From the NCBI RefSeq assembly GCF_014268935.2, contig NZ_JABWRJ020000002.1, positions 186,001 through 250,000 of the forward strand: a stretch of 64,000 nt of DNA. The letters run 5' to 3'. This document shows positions 19,415-29,430 of this stretch, one piece after another. Below the pieces are notes generated by a model. It saw only the letters and a program-made list of their open reading frames with translations. It ran no database searches and was not told where the DNA came from. Position 1 is the first letter of the stretch. Each line of letters opens with the position of its first letter. The position numbers were made by a program, and so were the translations under genes. The DNA is from Pseudomonas peradeniyensis. GTDB taxonomy: Bacteria; Pseudomonadota; Gammaproteobacteria; Pseudomonadales; Pseudomonadaceae.

Positions 19415-21331
19415 TTAGAGCCTGAAACGCCCTACCAGGCCCTGCAGATGCGTCCCCAGGCGGGCCAACTCGACGCTGGAACTGGCGGTCTCCTCGCTCG
19501 CCGCCGAGGTCTGGTCGGAGATGTCGCGTACGTTCATCACGCTGCGGTTGATCTCTTCGGCCACGGCGCTCTGTTGCTCGGCGGCGGTGGCGATCTGCTG
19601 GTTCATCGACTGGATCGACGACACGGTGCGGGTGATGGTACCCAGCGAGTCACCGGCGCGGCGGGTCAGTTCGACGCTGCTGTCAGTCAGGGCACGGCTG
19701 CTGTCCATGACGCTGGCCACGCGCTCGGTGCCGTTCTGCAGGCTGGCGATCAGTTCCTCGATCTCTTCGGTGGACTGCTGGGTGCGCTGGGCCAGGCTGC
19801 GCACCTCGTCGGCGACCACGGCGAAGCCACGGCCCGCTTCGCCGGCGCGGGCGGCCTCGATGGCGGCGTTGAGCGCCAGCAGGTTAGTCTGCTGGGCTAC
19901 CGATTTGATCACATCGAGCACGCTGCCGATCTTGTCGCTCTCGGCCTTGAGCTGGCTCATCGCTTCGCTGGAATTGACCACCTCGCCGGCCAGGCGCTCG
20001 ATCTGGCTGATCGCCTCGCCCACCACCTTGTCGCCCTCGCGGGCCTGCTGGTCGGCCATCAGCGCCGCTTCCGAGGCCTGCTCGGCGTTGCGCGCCACTT
20101 CCTGGACGGTGGCGGTCATCTCGTTCATGGCGGTGGCGACCTGGTCGGTCTCGACCTTCTGGTTGTTGACCCCGGCGCTGGTCTGCTCGGTGACCGCCGA
20201 CAGTTCCTCGGCGGCGCTGGCGATCTGCGTCACGCCGTCGCCGATGCCGCCGATCAGCTCGCGCAGGCCCTGGGTCATGCGCTGCATGCTGGCCTGCAAC
20301 TGGCCCAGTTCGTCGCGCCGATCAGCCTTGAGGTCCTGGCGCAGGTCGCCGCCGGCCACGCGCTCGGCGGCGGCGAGGGTCTGGCGCAGCGGTACGATGA
20401 TCTGCCGGGTGATGGCGAAGGCGGCCAGCACCCCCAGCAGCAGGGCCAGGGCGGTGGCGCCGGCCAGCAGGGTCTTGGCCTGCTGGGTGCCCTGGTCGCG
20501 CACGGTGGTTTGCGAAACGCTCATTTCCTGGCTGGTAACCAGCAGCAGCTGGCCTTGCGCGGACATGCGCGTCAGCGCCTGCTCGCTGGCGGCCTGGGCG
20601 TTGCCGAACTGGTTTACCGCGTCGCGGTAGGCGGCCAGTGCGCCAGCGGCGTCGTCGAGGCTGGCGGCGAATTCGGCCGGAAGCTTGCCCGGCAGGGCCT
20701 TGAGCACGGTCATGGCCTGATCGATGGCGCCGAGGGCGGTCTGCTGGAATTCGGCCTTGCCGCTGTAGGTGTAGCCGCGCACCTGGAAGCGTGCCTGCTG
20801 CAACAGGGCGGCGACCTGCACTACTTCCTGGTACTGCTGGATATCACCGCCCTGCAAAAGACGCTGCTGGACCTTGCCGATCAGCTCGGCGGCCTTGTCG
20901 GCGCTGTCGCCCAGGGTGGCGCGGCTGGCCTCGCGGCGCTGGCCGGCCTGCTTGAGTTCGGCGAAGGCCTGCTGGTACTGGCGCACGGCGTCCTGCTGTT
21001 TGTCCAGGCGCTGGCGGTCGGCGGGGAGCTCGATCTGGCCGAGCATGAACTGCACTTGGCGCTCGAGGTTGGCCAGGGCCTTTTCCAGTTCCGCCACGGC
21101 GGCGTCGTCTCGGTTGCGTTCATAGCCCAGGCGGGCCAGGCGCAGGTCCTGGGTGTACTGGTGGATCACCGAGATGTTGCCGAGCTTGTCGCCACGGCTG
21201 GTGACGCTGTCGATGCCCAGCCAGCCGGTGAAGGTGATGCCGAGGGTGAGCAGCAGCACCAGGCCGAAGCCGATCCCCAATTTGCGATTGACGCTTACAT
21301 TTCCCAGTGACTGGGCAAACCAACGGTACAT
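19415..21331 (-). CDS. mcpQ: Methyl-accepting chemotaxis protein, McpQ-like (HBM sensor)
   Basis: Chemoreceptor of 638 residues with the same layout as its neighbour: membrane helix near residues 18-38, a long helical periplasmic sensor (about 40-285), a second membrane helix near 290-310, HAMP, and the methyl-accepting hairpin with [21 protein letters not shown]. In P. putida KT2440 the HBM receptor at this position (from memory PP_5020, McpQ) senses citrate and citrate-metal complexes, so a role in organic-acid taxis is likely. The symbol rests on remembered synteny and sensor class and not on an alignment. The RBS region before MYRWFAQ contains GGGGAGTCG. Confidence 0.75.
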   Translation of the reverse strand: MYRWFAQSLGNVSVNRKLGIGFGLVLLLTLGITFTGWLGIDSVTSRGDKLGNISVIHQYTQDLRLARLGYERNRDDAAVAELEKALANLERQVQFMLGQIELPADRQRLDKQQDAVRQYQQAFAELKQAGQRREASRATLGDSADKAAELIGKVQQRLLQGGDIQQYQEVVQVAALLQQARFQVRGYTYSGKAEFQQTALGAIDQAMTVLKALPGKLPAEFAASLDDAAGALAAYRDAVNQFGNAQAASEQALTRMSAQGQLLLVTSQEMSVSQTTVRDQGTQQAKTLLAGATALALLLGVLAAFAITRQIIVPLRQTLAAAERVAGGDLRQDLKADRRDELGQLQASMQRMTQGLRELIGGIGDGVTQIASAAEELSAVTEQTSAGVNNQKVETDQVATAMNEMTATVQEVARNAEQASEAALMADQQAREGDKVVGEAISQIERLAGEVVNSSEAMSQLKAESDKIGSVLDVIKSVAQQTNLLALNAAIEAARAGEAGRGFAVVADEVRSLAQRTQQSTEEIEELIASLQNGTERVASVMDSSRALTDSSVELTRRAGDSLGTITRTVSSIQSMNQQIATAAEQQSAVAEEINRSVMNVRDISDQTSAASEETASSSVELARLGTHLQGLVGRFRL

Positions 21332-21430
21332 AGACGACTCCCCGGCGCGTGGCAGTGCGGATTATTGTTCTGTTGCACAGGCCATCGGCGCGGGGCGGGG
21401 AAACTTGATGGTAAAAACCTGACCTTGGCG

Positions 21431-22138
21431 TCAGAAAATTCGCGAGAGCAGGGCGGTGACCGCCGTTTCCACCCGCAGGATGCGATCGCCCAGCTGCACC
21501 GGGGCCAGGCCGGCCTTGCCGAGCAGTTCGACCTCGTAGGGGATCCAGCCGCCTTCGGGGCCGATCGCCAGGGTCACCGGGCCTTCCACGGCGCGCGGGC
21601 AGGCAGGGTAGGGACCGGGATGGCCGACCAGGCCCAGGGTGCCTTCGGCGATGGCGGGCAGGCGGTCTTCGACGAAGGGCTTGAAGCGCTTCTCGATGAT
21701 CACTTCCGGCAGCACCGTGTCGCGGGCCTGCTCCAGGCCGAGAATGAGGTTTTCGCGGATGGTCTCGGGCTGCAGGAATGGTGTCTGCCAGAAGCTCTTC
21801 TCGACCTTGTAGCTGTTGACCAGGATCAGCCGCGGCACGCCCAGGGTGGCGACCGTCTGGAACAGCCGGCGCAGCATCTTCGGCCGCGGCACGGCCAGCA
21901 CCAGGGTCAGCGGCAGCTTGGCCGGCGGCGGCTGGTCGAAGGCCACCCGCAGTTCGGCCTCATGGCCTTCGAGGCGGATGACCTCGGCCTTGCCCATCAG
22001 GCCGCCGATGCGCCCGACGCGCAGGCTGTCGCCCACCGCCACGCGGTGGATCTCCTGCATGTGGGTGAAGCGGCGATCGGCCAGGACGACACGGTCGGCC
22101 GACACGAAGTCGGCCTCTTCAAGAAGCAACAGGTTCAC
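21431..22138 (-). CDS. RsmE-family 16S rRNA (uracil-N3)-methyltransferase-like protein, copy 1
   Basis: SPOUT-class RNA methyltransferase of 235 residues. The SAM-binding knot is visible as [17 protein letters not shown] and ILRVETAV near the C-terminus, after an N-terminal PUA-like RNA-binding region. RsmE methylates U1498 of 16S rRNA. This window holds a second, more standard RsmE at 53387-54106, so this copy may have a different or overlapping target. It has its own conserved stretch [17 protein letters not shown]. Translation starts at GTG, overlapping the tatC stop (GTGA), so it is coupled to the Tat operon. The frame reads upstream through tatC, but that extension is a shadow. Confidence 0.82.
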   Translation of the reverse strand: MNLLLLEEADFVSADRVVLADRRFTHMQEIHRVAVGDSLRVGRIGGLMGKAEVIRLEGHEAELRVAFDQPPPAKLPLTLVLAVPRPKMLRRLFQTVATLGVPRLILVNSYKVEKSFWQTPFLQPETIRENLILGLEQARDTVLPEVIIEKRFKPFVEDRLPAIAEGTLGLVGHPGPYPACPRAVEGPVTLAIGPEGGWIPYEVELLGKAGLAPVQLGDRILRVETAVTALLSRIF

Positions 22139-22926
22139 GGTTGGGTCGCTGGCGGCTGGTCGTTGTGGTCGTTGTTCGCTTCGTCCGGCTCGTGGCTGCG
22201 CTTGCGGATCAGGCTGCCGCACAGCACGCCGACCTCGAACAGCATCCACATGGGCACGGCCAGCAGGGTCTGGGAGAAGATGTCCGGCGGGGTGAGGATC
22301 ATGCCGACCACGAAGCAGCCGATGATCACGTACGGGCGGATCTTCTTCAGGTACTGCACGTCGACCACGCCGATCCACACCAGCAGCACCACCGCCACCG
22401 GGATCTCGAAGGCGACGCCGAAGGCGAAGAACAGGGTCATGACGAAGTCGAGGTAGCTGGAAATGTCGGTCATCATCGACACGCCCTCGGGGGTGGCGCT
22501 GGCGAAGAAGCCGAAGATCAGCGGGAACACCAGGAAGTAGGCGAAGGCCATGCCGGCATAGAACAGGAAAATGCTCGATACCAGCAGCGGGATGGCGATG
22601 CGCTTTTCGTGGCGGTACAGGCCCGGGGCGATGAACCCCCAGATCTGCTGCAGGATGAACGGGATCGCCAGGAACAGCGAGACGATCATGGTCAGCTTGA
22701 ACGGCGTCAGGAACGGCGAGGCCACGTCGGTGGCGATCATCGTCGCGTTGGCCGGCAGGTGCGCGCGCAGCGGCGCCGAGACCAGGGTGTAGATCTGCTG
22801 GGCGAAGGAGAACAGCCCGGCGAAGATCAGGAAGATGGCGGCGACGCAGCGCAGCAGGCGGGTGCGCAGTTCGGTCAGGTGCGAGACCAGCGGCATCGGC
22901 TGGTCATGTTCCGGATTCTCGCTCAT
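22135..22926 (-). CDS. tatC: Sec-independent protein translocase TatC
   Basis: Multi-spanning receptor of the twin-arginine translocase, which moves folded proteins across the inner membrane. The 263 residues include the N-terminal [12 protein letters not shown] signature, six hydrophobic segments, a periplasmic SPFLTPFKL region and the conserved F-E pair in [10 protein letters not shown]. The C-terminal tail is hydrophilic and variable. The start overlaps the tatB stop by four bases, and the stop overlaps the next gene, so it sits mid-operon. Confidence 0.97.
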   Translation of the reverse strand: MSENPEHDQPMPLVSHLTELRTRLLRCVAAIFLIFAGLFSFAQQIYTLVSAPLRAHLPANATMIATDVASPFLTPFKLTMIVSLFLAIPFILQQIWGFIAPGLYRHEKRIAIPLLVSSIFLFYAGMAFAYFLVFPLIFGFFASATPEGVSMMTDISSYLDFVMTLFFAFGVAFEIPVAVVLLVWIGVVDVQYLKKIRPYVIIGCFVVGMILTPPDIFSQTLLAVPMWMLFEVGVLCGSLIRKRSHEPDEANNDHNDQPPATQP

Positions 22927-23291
22927 GGGGCTCGTGGCGGTTGGGGCGGCTCGGAGGGTGGCGTCGCGGTCGGCTGCGCGGGGGCGGCTTCGACGGCGGG
23001 TGTGGCGGGCGTTTCAGTACTGGCCGGCGGCTGCGCCGGTGGCGTCAGCGGATTGAGGATGCGCTTGGCCTCCTGCTCCATCTGCAGGATGTGCTCGTTG
23101 TGCAGCTGGCGGCGGATGTCGTCGGCGCCGATCTCGCGCTCGACCTCCATCTTGATCGCGTTGAAGCTGCGCTTGAGGCGGCCGATCCACAGGCCTGCGG
23201 TGCGCGCGGCCCCCGGCAGGCGCTCGGGGCCGAGCACCAGCAGGGCGACCAGGCCGACGAGCAGCAGCTCGCTGAAACTGATGCCGAACAT
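22923..23291 (-). CDS. tatB: Sec-independent protein translocase TatB
   Basis: Single-span component that forms the substrate-binding complex with TatC. The N-terminal [26 protein letters not shown] helix and hinge with the conserved Glu-8 and Pro are clear (the quoted piece is interrupted here to its key parts: E8, L-rich helix, GPERLP). An amphipathic helix and a proline/alanine/threonine-rich tail follow. Length is 122 residues. Three bases separate it from tatA. Confidence 0.95.
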   Translation of the reverse strand: MFGISFSELLLVGLVALLVLGPERLPGAARTAGLWIGRLKRSFNAIKMEVEREIGADDIRRQLHNEHILQMEQEAKRILNPLTPPAQPPASTETPATPAVEAAPAQPTATPPSEPPQPPRAP

Positions 23292-23294
23292 GGG

Positions 23295-23567
23295 TCAGTC
23301 TTTCCGCTGCGGCTCTTGGACCGGCTGGGCCTGGCCCTCGATGGTGTGGCCCTGGGCCTGCTGCGCGGTGTTCTGCACCGGCGGAACCGGTTGCGCCGGC
23401 GGCGGGGCCTGCTCGGCGGGCTTGGTTTCTTCTTCGTTCATGGCCTTGCGGAAGCCCTTGATCGATTCGCCCAGGTCGCTGCCGAAGTTCTTCAGCTTCT
23501 TGGTGCCGAACACCAGCACCACGACGACCAGCAGGACGATCCAGTGTTTCCAGTCAAAAATGCCCAT
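23295..23567 (-). CDS. tatA: Sec-independent protein translocase TatA
   Basis: Pore-forming Tat subunit of 90 residues: a short N-terminal helix starting [13 protein letters not shown], the [13 protein letters not shown] hinge, an amphipathic helix containing [11 protein letters not shown], and a Pro/Gln-rich tail. The ATG at 23567 has AGGAG seven bases upstream; the frame extends further but without family similarity. It leads tatABC, and hisE lies 150 bases upstream across a repeat element. Confidence 0.96.
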   Translation of the reverse strand: MGIFDWKHWIVLLVVVVLVFGTKKLKNFGSDLGESIKGFRKAMNEEETKPAEQAPPPAQPVPPVQNTAQQAQGHTIEGQAQPVQEPQRKD

Positions 23568-23662
23568 TTCGTACTCCTGAAAAATGTGTGTCGGTCTATC
23601 GGGCCCCGGGGCTGCCTTGCAGCCCATCACAGGGTTCAGCGAATCGTTCAGGCGACGCGGCC

Positions 23663-23708
23663 CCCTGTAGGAGCGGCCTTGTGTCGCGAAAGGGACGCAA
23701 CGCGCCCC
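23663..23708. repeat. Repeat element, half copy (TGTAGGAGCGGCCTTG family)
   Basis: Begins CCCTGTAGGAGCGGCCTTG followed by GTGTCGCGAAAGGG. It matches the reverse-complemented right half of the full element at 54140-54276. It lies between hisE and tatA. Confidence 0.75.
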
Positions 23709-23717
23709 CGGCAATCT

Positions 23718-24053
23718 TCAGGCAGAAGGCTGACGCGCAGCCTTCTCGTCATGCCCGGACAACCCGAACCGACGCTCCAGCTCGTCAAGCACCGCCTGCG
23801 GATGCTGGCCGAGCGCGCTGAGCATGACCAGGCTATGAAACCACAGGTCTGCGGTTTCATAGATGACATCGCTGTAATCCTTGCTGGCGGCGGCATCCTT
23901 GGCGGCGATGATGGTCTCGATGGACTCTTCGCCGAGCTTCTCGAGGATCTTGTTCAGGCCCTTGTGATACAGGCTGGCCACGTAGCTGCTGTCCGGCGCC
24001 GCGTGCTTGCGTTCTTCCAGCACCTCGGCGAGGCGGTTCAGGGTGTCGCTCAT
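23718..24053 (-). CDS. hisE: Phosphoribosyl-ATP pyrophosphatase
   Basis: Catalyses the second step of histidine synthesis, hydrolysing phosphoribosyl-ATP to phosphoribosyl-AMP and pyrophosphate. The 111-residue all-helical protein has the MazG-like acidic motifs [15 protein letters not shown] and [15 protein letters not shown] that bind Mg. It lies one base after hisI, on the same strand, and the two act in succession. Confidence 0.96.
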   Translation of the reverse strand: MSDTLNRLAEVLEERKHAAPDSSYVASLYHKGLNKILEKLGEESIETIIAAKDAAASKDYSDVIYETADLWFHSLVMLSALGQHPQAVLDELERRFGLSGHDEKAARQPSA

Positions 24054-24054
24054 G

Positions 24055-24447
24055 TCAGTGTCCTGCGCTGTAGATGGCGTCCGGATCCTTCAGGACCGGG
24101 TCGACGATTTTCCACTGGCCGTCCTCGAAGACGCGGTAGAAGCAGCTTTCACGGCCGGTATGGCAGGCGATATGACCCAGTTGCTCGACCATCAGGATGA
24201 TCACGTCGGCGTCGCAGTCCAGGCGCATTTCATGCAGTTTCTGCACATGGCCCGACTCCTCGCCCTTGCGCCACAGCTTGCCCCGCGAGCGCGACCAATA
24301 GATGGCGCGATGCTCGGCGGCGGTCAGGGCGAGGGATTCACGGTTCATCCAGGCCATCATCAGCACGCGCCCGGTCTTGTGGTCCTGGGCGATCGCCGGC
24401 ACCAGGCCATCGCTGTTCCACTTGATCTCGTCCAGCCAGTCTTTCAT
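24055..24447 (-). CDS. hisI: Phosphoribosyl-AMP cyclohydrolase
   Basis: Zinc- and magnesium-dependent enzyme for the third step of histidine synthesis, opening the adenine ring of phosphoribosyl-AMP. The 130 residues contain the metal-binding stretch [13 protein letters not shown], then [14 protein letters not shown] with its cysteines and histidines. The ATG at 24447 has GGAG six bases upstream; an alternative start four residues earlier is less likely. It is encoded separately from HisE, as usual in Pseudomonas, and downstream of ubiB. Confidence 0.96.
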   Translation of the reverse strand: MKDWLDEIKWNSDGLVPAIAQDHKTGRVLMMAWMNRESLALTAAEHRAIYWSRSRGKLWRKGEESGHVQKLHEMRLDCDADVIILMVEQLGHIACHTGRESCFYRVFEDGQWKIVDPVLKDPDAIYSAGH

Positions 24448-24520
24448 CGTCGACTCCAAACCGGGCCCGCTCCCGTACCGGGCCCCTTTGCGCTAGTGTG
24501 CCAGCCGGCGGCGCGGCTGG

Positions 24521-26134
24521 CTATCGGCGCACGATCAGGTACAGGCCCGCGGCCAGCATCAACCATGCGGGCCAGGCGGCCGGGGCGCTGAGGCTGACGG
24601 CACCGGCGGCCAGGGTGGCGCCGCCGCCGAGCAGGCCGGCGCCGAGCAGGCGCAGCGCCCAGTTGTCGCCGGCACGGCGCCGCTCGGGCAGTTGCGCATC
24701 GTGCAGGTGCGGTTGCGACAGGCGTTCGAGCAGGTCGCGGGTCATGTCGGCCAGGTGCGGCAGTTGCTCGGCCTGGCTGTACAGGTTGCCGATCACCGCC
24801 TTCGGGCTCATGCGCTCGCGCATCCAGCGCTCGAGGAACGGCTTGGCGGTGCTCCACAGGTCGAGGTCGGGGTACAGCTGGCGGCCCAGGCCTTCGATGT
24901 TGAGCAGGGTCTTCTGCAGCAGCACCAGCTGCGGCTGGACTTCCATGTTGAAGCGCCGGGCGGTCTGGAACAGGCGCATCAGCACCTGGCCGAAGGAGAT
25001 GTCCTTGAGCGGTTTTTCGAAGATCGGCTCGCACACGGTGCGGATCGCCGCCTCGAACTCGTTGACCTTGGTCTGGGCCGGCACCCAGCCCGAATCGATG
25101 TGCAGCTGGGCCACGCGGCGGTAGTCGCGCTTGAAGAAGGCGATCAGGTTGCGCGCCAGGTAGTCCTGGTCCTCGGCCGTCAGGCTGCCGACGATGCCGC
25201 AGTCGATGGCGATGTACTGCGGGCTCCACGGCTTGACCGTGCTGACGAAGATGTTGCCCGGGTGCATGTCGGCGTGGAAGAAGCTGTCGCGGAACACCTG
25301 GGTGAAGAACACTTCCACCCCCCGCTCGGCGAGCATCTTCATGTCGGTGCGCTGGTCGGCCAGGGTGGCCATGTCGGTGACCGGCACGCCGTAGATGCGC
25401 TCCATCACCAGCACCTTGGGCCGGCAGAAGTCCCAGTACACCTGGGGCACGTACATCAGCTCGGAGCCTTCGAAGTTGCGTCGCAGCTGGCTGGCGTTGG
25501 CCGCCTCGCGCAGCAGGTCGAGCTCGTCGTAGATGGTCTTCTCGTAGTCGCCGACGATCTCCACCGGGTGCAGGCGGCGGGCATCGGCCGAGGCGCGCTC
25601 GGCGGCCTTGGCGATCAGGAACAGCCAGGCCAGGTCCTGGGCGATGACCGGCTTGAGGCCCGGGCGCACCACCTTGACCACCACTTCCTCGCCGCTCTTC
25701 AGGCGCGCGGCGTGGACCTGGGCCACCGAGGCCGAGGCCAGCGGCTCGACGTCGAAGCGGCTGAACACCTCGGCCACCTTCGCCCCGAGCTGTTCCTCGA
25801 TCAGTGCCACGGCGTGCTGCGGGTCGAATGGCGGCACCCGGTCCTGCAGCAGCATCAGCTCGTCGGCGATGTCGGTGGGCAGCAGGTCGCGGCGGGTGGA
25901 AAGCAACTGGCCGAACTTGATGAAGATCGGCCCCAGGTCCTGCAGCGCCAGGCGCAGGCGCGCGCCGCGGCTCAGCTCCAGGGGCTTGCGCGGCAGCCAG
26001 CGCCAGGGCATCAGCAGGCGCAGGCTGGCCAGCCACCAGGGCAGCAGGGGCTGTTCGAACAGCAGGTCATCGAGGCGGTAGCGGATCACGACGCGCTGGA
26101 TGCGCAACAGACGGCGGACGGCGAGCAGCTTCAT
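24521..26134 (-). CDS. ubiB: Ubiquinone biosynthesis regulatory kinase-like protein
   Basis: ADCK/UbiB atypical kinase-like ATPase needed for ubiquinone synthesis, thought to help extract or organise membrane-bound intermediates. The 537 residues show the family KxGQ motif ([11 protein letters not shown]), the [13 protein letters not shown] equivalent that replaces the kinase P-loop ([13 protein letters not shown]), VVKVVRPG with the lysine, HADMHPGN for the catalytic loop and DCG in place of DFG. Two hydrophobic helices lie at the C-terminus (about residues 485-535). Its start overlaps the ubiJ stop (ATGA). Confidence 0.96.
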   Translation of the reverse strand: MKLLAVRRLLRIQRVVIRYRLDDLLFEQPLLPWWLASLRLLMPWRWLPRKPLELSRGARLRLALQDLGPIFIKFGQLLSTRRDLLPTDIADELMLLQDRVPPFDPQHAVALIEEQLGAKVAEVFSRFDVEPLASASVAQVHAARLKSGEEVVVKVVRPGLKPVIAQDLAWLFLIAKAAERASADARRLHPVEIVGDYEKTIYDELDLLREAANASQLRRNFEGSELMYVPQVYWDFCRPKVLVMERIYGVPVTDMATLADQRTDMKMLAERGVEVFFTQVFRDSFFHADMHPGNIFVSTVKPWSPQYIAIDCGIVGSLTAEDQDYLARNLIAFFKRDYRRVAQLHIDSGWVPAQTKVNEFEAAIRTVCEPIFEKPLKDISFGQVLMRLFQTARRFNMEVQPQLVLLQKTLLNIEGLGRQLYPDLDLWSTAKPFLERWMRERMSPKAVIGNLYSQAEQLPHLADMTRDLLERLSQPHLHDAQLPERRRAGDNWALRLLGAGLLGGGATLAAGAVSLSAPAAWPAWLMLAAGLYLIVRR

Positions 26135-26754
26135 GCGTTATCGCTGGTATCAAGAGTGTGGGCGAGGCGGCGCAGGCGCGCCTCGAGACGTTCGATATCG
26201 ACTTTCAGCGCATCGAGTTCGCTGAACGCCGCTTCGGCTTCGCGTTTGCCGACCAAGGTGCGGGATTCCTCGGCCAGGTACTCGGAGAGGTTCTCGCCGA
26301 AGCGGGCCAGGCCCTGGCGGGTCCAGCGCGCGCGCAGGCGCAGGTGGCCGGCGATCAGCGCGGTGGGCACCGGGCCCAGCCAGCGCTGCAGCTCGTATTC
26401 CCAGTCCAGTTCCAGGTCCTGCACGATGCCGAACAGGTCGAGCAGCACGGCGCTGTCGCCATGCAGTTCGACCTGGGGGCTGTGCAGCACGGCGGTCTTG
26501 TCCTTGGCCAGGGCCAGCTGCGCCAGGCGCCCTGCAGGGGCGCGCAGGGTGCAGTCGACCTCGCCCTCCCAGTGGGCGGCGAGCATCAGGCCTTCCTCGT
26601 CGGGCAGCACGAACAGCTTCAGGGCCGGCTGCACGCAGTCGATCTCGATCACCCGGCCCTCCAGCGCCGCCAGGCGCTGGAGGGCGGTGCTGTCCAGGCG
26701 CAGGACACGGTTGAGCCCGTGCTCGGCGCTGGCGAGCAGGCCGGCCAGGAGCAT
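26131..26754 (-). CDS. ubiJ: Ubiquinone biosynthesis accessory factor UbiJ
   Basis: Small SCP2-fold, lipid-binding protein that works with UbiK and the soluble Ubi enzyme complex. The 207 residues include an N-terminal SCP2-like beta/alpha region (about residues 15-110) and a C-terminal coiled coil from about 160. It lies between ubiE and ubiB with one- and four-base overlaps, the standard ubiE-ubiJ-ubiB order in gammaproteobacteria, which supports the call more than the weakly conserved sequence itself. Confidence 0.9.
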   Translation of the reverse strand: MLLAGLLASAEHGLNRVLRLDSTALQRLAALEGRVIEIDCVQPALKLFVLPDEEGLMLAAHWEGEVDCTLRAPAGRLAQLALAKDKTAVLHSPQVELHGDSAVLLDLFGIVQDLELDWEYELQRWLGPVPTALIAGHLRLRARWTRQGLARFGENLSEYLAEESRTLVGKREAEAAFSELDALKVDIERLEARLRRLAHTLDTSDNA

Positions 26755-27524
26755 CAGGGCTTGATCCCCCGGTGCACGGCGACGATGCCGCTGGTCATGT
26801 TGTGGTAGGTGACGCGGTCGAAGCCGGCCTCGACCATCATGCTCTTGAGCGTTTCCTGGTCGGGGTGCATGCGGATCGATTCGGCCAGGTAGCGGTAGCT
26901 TTCCGAGTCGTTGGTGATCAGCTTGCCGGCCAGCGGCATGAAGGCGAACGAGTAGGCGTCGTAGGCCTTGGACATCAGCTTGTTGGTCGGCTTGGAGAAC
27001 TCCAGGATCAACAGGCGGCCACCGGGCTTGAGCACCCGCAGCATGGAGCGGATGGCTTCGTCCTTGTGGGTCACGTTGCGCAGGCCGAAGGCGATGGTCA
27101 CGCAGTCGAAGTGGTTGTCCGGGAACGGCAGCTTCTCGGCGTCGGCCTGGACGAACTCGATGTTGCCGGCCACGCCGCGGTCGAGCAGTCGGTCACGGCC
27201 GACCTTGAGCATCGAGTCGTTGATGTCGGCCAGTACCACCTGGCCGGTCGGGCCGACCAGGCGCGAGAACTTGGCGGCCAGGTCGCCGGTGCCACCGGCG
27301 ATGTCCAGCACCCGGTTGCCGCTGCGCACGCCGGACAGCTCGATGGTGAAGCGCTTCCACAGGCGGTGCATGCCGCCGGACAGCACGTCGTTCATCAGGT
27401 CGTACTTGGCGGCCACCGAGTGGAACACCTCGGCGACTTTCTTCGCCTTCTGGCTCTCGGGCACGTCCTGGTAGCCGAAGTGGGTAGTGGGTTCGGCGTG
27501 GTCGCCTTTGCGCTGGTCGGTCAT
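26754..27524 (-). CDS. ubiE: Ubiquinone/menaquinone biosynthesis C-methyltransferase
   Basis: SAM-dependent methyltransferase that adds the C-methyl group to the quinone ring intermediate. The 256-residue protein has the class I SAM motif [12 protein letters not shown] near residues 76-87, and the UbiE signatures [17 protein letters not shown] and [17 protein letters not shown] loop. It is the first gene of the minus-strand run leading into ubiJ, ubiB, hisIE and tatABC. The promoter should lie in the 125-base gap to the divergent PHA-system gene. Confidence 0.97.
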   Translation of the reverse strand: MTDQRKGDHAEPTTHFGYQDVPESQKAKKVAEVFHSVAAKYDLMNDVLSGGMHRLWKRFTIELSGVRSGNRVLDIAGGTGDLAAKFSRLVGPTGQVVLADINDSMLKVGRDRLLDRGVAGNIEFVQADAEKLPFPDNHFDCVTIAFGLRNVTHKDEAIRSMLRVLKPGGRLLILEFSKPTNKLMSKAYDAYSFAFMPLAGKLITNDSESYRYLAESIRMHPDQETLKSMMVEAGFDRVTYHNMTSGIVAVHRGIKP

Positions 27525-27649
27525 ATCGCTTCACCAGAAAAAAATTACGGCCATTCTAGGGGCTGCGGGCGGATTTGTCTTGGCGGGGTGTGTCATGCAG
27601 AGGGGGCGGGCATAATGGCGATTATGTCTACATATCCAGGATCACCCGC

Positions 27650-27925
27650 ATGACCCAGATCAGCGTCGAACGCAAACACTCCCTCGGCCGTGACGCCGCC
27701 CGTGCCAAGGCCGAGGCGCTGGTCGACAGGCTCAGCCGCGAATACGACCTCAAGGCCACCTGGAATGGCGACCGCGTCGATGTGACGCGCAGCGGCGCCA
27801 ACGGCAGCGTGCACATTGGCGAGGACACCATCCGCGTAGAGCTGAAGCTGGGCATGATGCTGTCGATGATGAGCGCCAGCATCAAGGGCGAGATCGAGCG
27901 GGCGCTGGACAAGGCCCTGGCCTGA
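27650..27925 (+). CDS. Polyhydroxyalkanoic acid system family protein
   Basis: Small 91-residue protein of the PHA granule-region family (PHA_gran_rgn type), beginning MTQISVERKHSLG and ending with a helical LDKALA tail. Family members are found near PHA genes in many Pseudomonas, but their role is not well defined; granule association is a guess from position. The ATG at 27650 is preceded by AGGA with eight-base spacing. The frame upstream to 27575 lies in the divergent promoter region. It is followed by a REP pair before phaI. Confidence 0.8.
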   Translation: MTQISVERKHSLGRDAARAKAEALVDRLSREYDLKATWNGDRVDVTRSGANGSVHIGEDTIRVELKLGMMLSMMSASIKGEIERALDKALA

Positions 27926-27977
27926 CACTGCGCGCTCCTTGCTGTTTGCGGGCGCGGGCCTTGTGGGAGCAGGTGTT

Positions 27978-28047
27978 GTGGGAGCGGGCTTGCCCCGCGA
28001 TAGCGATTGCCCGGGCTGGCGCTATCGCGGGGCAAGCCCGCTCCCAC
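27978..28047. repeat. REP inverted pair with perfect 27-base arms
   Basis: Arms 27978-28004 and 28021-28047 are exact reverse complements, with core GGGAGCGGGCTTGCCCCGCG and a 16-base loop. It is the cleanest copy of the REP family in the window and lies between the PHA-system gene and phaI. Confidence 0.92.
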
Positions 28048-28065
28048 GCAAGCGCTGCATGACCC

Positions 28066-28077
28066 CACCTTAGGGTG
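28066..28077. promoter_or_regulatory. Candidate operator dyad upstream of phaI
   Basis: CACCTTAGGGTG is an imperfect dyad (CACC-N4-GGTG) about 90 bases before phaI, followed by an AT-rich stretch that could hold the -10 region. PhaD, a TetR-type regulator, is known to act on the phaI promoter in P. putida, so this is a possible site, but I did not find a matching copy upstream of phaC1. Confidence 0.25.
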
Positions 28078-28168
28078 AGGATTCTAATTTTTCCGCCTAC
28101 CTTCACGCTCAAGCCCTGCCTCCCAGGGCAGTTCCTCCCTCCCCTTGAACGAGCATGAGGTGCAGAGC

Positions 28169-28591
28169 ATGGCCAAAGTGAATCTCAAGCAGAAAGACGA
28201 CGCCCAAGGCAGTACCCTGGGCGAGGTGCGTGGCTACGCCCGCAAGATCTGGCTGGCGGGCATCGGTGCCTACGCCCGCGTCGGCCAGGAAGGTTCCGAC
28301 TACTTCAAGGAGCTGGTGAAGGCCGGCGAAGGCGTCGAGAAACGCGGCAAGAAGCGCCTGGGTAAAGAGATCGAGGCCGCCAACGGCCATCTCGATGAAG
28401 CCACCCAGGAAGTCAGCCGGGTACGCGGCAAGGTCGAGGTCCAACTGGACAAAATCGAGAAAGCCTTCGACGCCCGTGTCGGTCGCGCCTTGAATCGCCT
28501 CGGCATTCCGTCTAAACATGACGTTGAGGCGTTGTCCATCAAGCTTGAACAGCTGCACGAGCTGCTCGAGCGCGTCGCGCACAAACCATAA
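28169..28591 (+). CDS. phaI: Phasin PhaI
   Basis: Granule-associated phasin of 140 residues that coats polyhydroxyalkanoate granules. The phasin signature YARKIWLAGIGAYARVGQEG is at about residues 23-42, followed by a long amphipathic helical region suited to the granule surface. It is related to the N-terminal half of PhaF, the next gene. The ATG at 28169 has GAGG eight bases upstream; the reading eight residues longer is less likely. phaF starts ten bases after its stop, so they form an operon facing the convergent phaC1ZC2D cluster. Confidence 0.95.
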   Translation: MAKVNLKQKDDAQGSTLGEVRGYARKIWLAGIGAYARVGQEGSDYFKELVKAGEGVEKRGKKRLGKEIEAANGHLDEATQEVSRVRGKVEVQLDKIEKAFDARVGRALNRLGIPSKHDVEALSIKLEQLHELLERVAHKP

Positions 28592-28601
28592 GGAGAGCAG
28601 G

Positions 28602-29345
28602 ATGGCTGGCAAGAAGAACACCGAGAAAGAAGGCAGCTCCTGGATCGGCGGAATCGAGAAGTACTCCCGCAAGATCTGGTTGGCTGGCCTGGGTATCTAC
28701 TCCAAGGTCGACCAGGATGGTCCGAAGCTGTTCGATTCGCTGGTGAAGGATGGCGAAAAGGCCGAGAAGCAGGCGAAGAAAACCGCCGAAGACGTGGCCG
28801 AAAGCGCCAAGTCGTCGACCAACTCCCGGGTGTCTGGCGTGAAGGACCGTGCGCTGGGCAAGTGGAGCGAGCTGGAAGAGGCCTTCGACAAGCGCCTGAA
28901 CAGCGCCATCTCGCGCCTGGGCGTGCCCAGCCGCAATGAGATCAAGGCCCTGCACCAGCAGGTCGACTCGCTGACCAAGCAGATCGAGAAGCTGACCGGT
29001 GCGTCGGTGACTCCGATCTCCAAGGCCAGTGCCAGCAAGACCGCGGCCAAGCCCCTGGCCAAGGCGGCAGCCAAGCCTGCGGCCAAGACCGCCGCGGCAA
29101 AACCGGCGGCCAAGCCTGCGGCGAAAACCGCGGCAGCCAAACCGACAGCCAAACCAGCGGTGGCCAAACCGGCGGCAAAACCCGCTGCGGCCAAGAAACC
29201 GGCCGTGAAGAAAGCGGCTCCGGCCAAGCCTGTGGCAGCCAAGCCGGCCGCTCCGGCGCCTGCCGCCACCGCGGCTCCGGCCCCGAGCGCGGCCCCGGCC
29301 AGCAGCACGCCGTCCGCACCGGTGAACGCGGCCACCCAGGCCTGA
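28602..29345 (+). CDS. phaF: Phasin PhaF with histone H1-like tail
   Basis: Bifunctional phasin of 247 residues. Residues 1-140 form the granule-binding phasin domain (YSRKIWLAGLGIYSKVDQDG) and a coiled-coil stretch near 115-140. The rest is a Lys/Ala/Pro tail with repeats of the AAKPAAK kind, as in histone H1, which binds DNA non-specifically and helps share granules between daughter cells. The start has AGGAG right at the phaI stop. Repeats in the tail are GC-rich and could expand or contract between strains. A REP pair follows the stop. Confidence 0.96.
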   Translation: MAGKKNTEKEGSSWIGGIEKYSRKIWLAGLGIYSKVDQDGPKLFDSLVKDGEKAEKQAKKTAEDVAESAKSSTNSRVSGVKDRALGKWSELEEAFDKRLNSAISRLGVPSRNEIKALHQQVDSLTKQIEKLTGASVTPISKASASKTAAKPLAKAAAKPAAKTAAAKPAAKPAAKTAAAKPTAKPAVAKPAAKPAAAKKPAVKKAAPAKPVAAKPAAPAPAATAAPAPSAAPASSTPSAPVNAATQA

Positions 29346-29359
29346 CACCGCGTCGCCCT

Positions 29360-29427
29360 GATCGCGGGGCAAGCCCGCTCCCACGAAGCCTGTACAGGAC
29401 GCGTGGGGGTGGGCTTGCCCCGTGATC
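29360..29427. repeat. REP inverted pair between convergent phaF and phaD
   Basis: Contains GATCGCGGGGCAAGCCCGCT and a slightly diverged reverse copy (GTGGGGGTGGGCTTGCCCCG), with a spacer of about 15 bases. It fills the gap between two convergent genes, so it may act as a transcription barrier. Confidence 0.88.
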
Positions 29428-29430
29428 GTT

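Noticed and set aside
29030..29340. CRISPR-like or satellite repeat in phaF
   Set aside because: The repeats are in frame and encode the known AAKPA histone-like tail.
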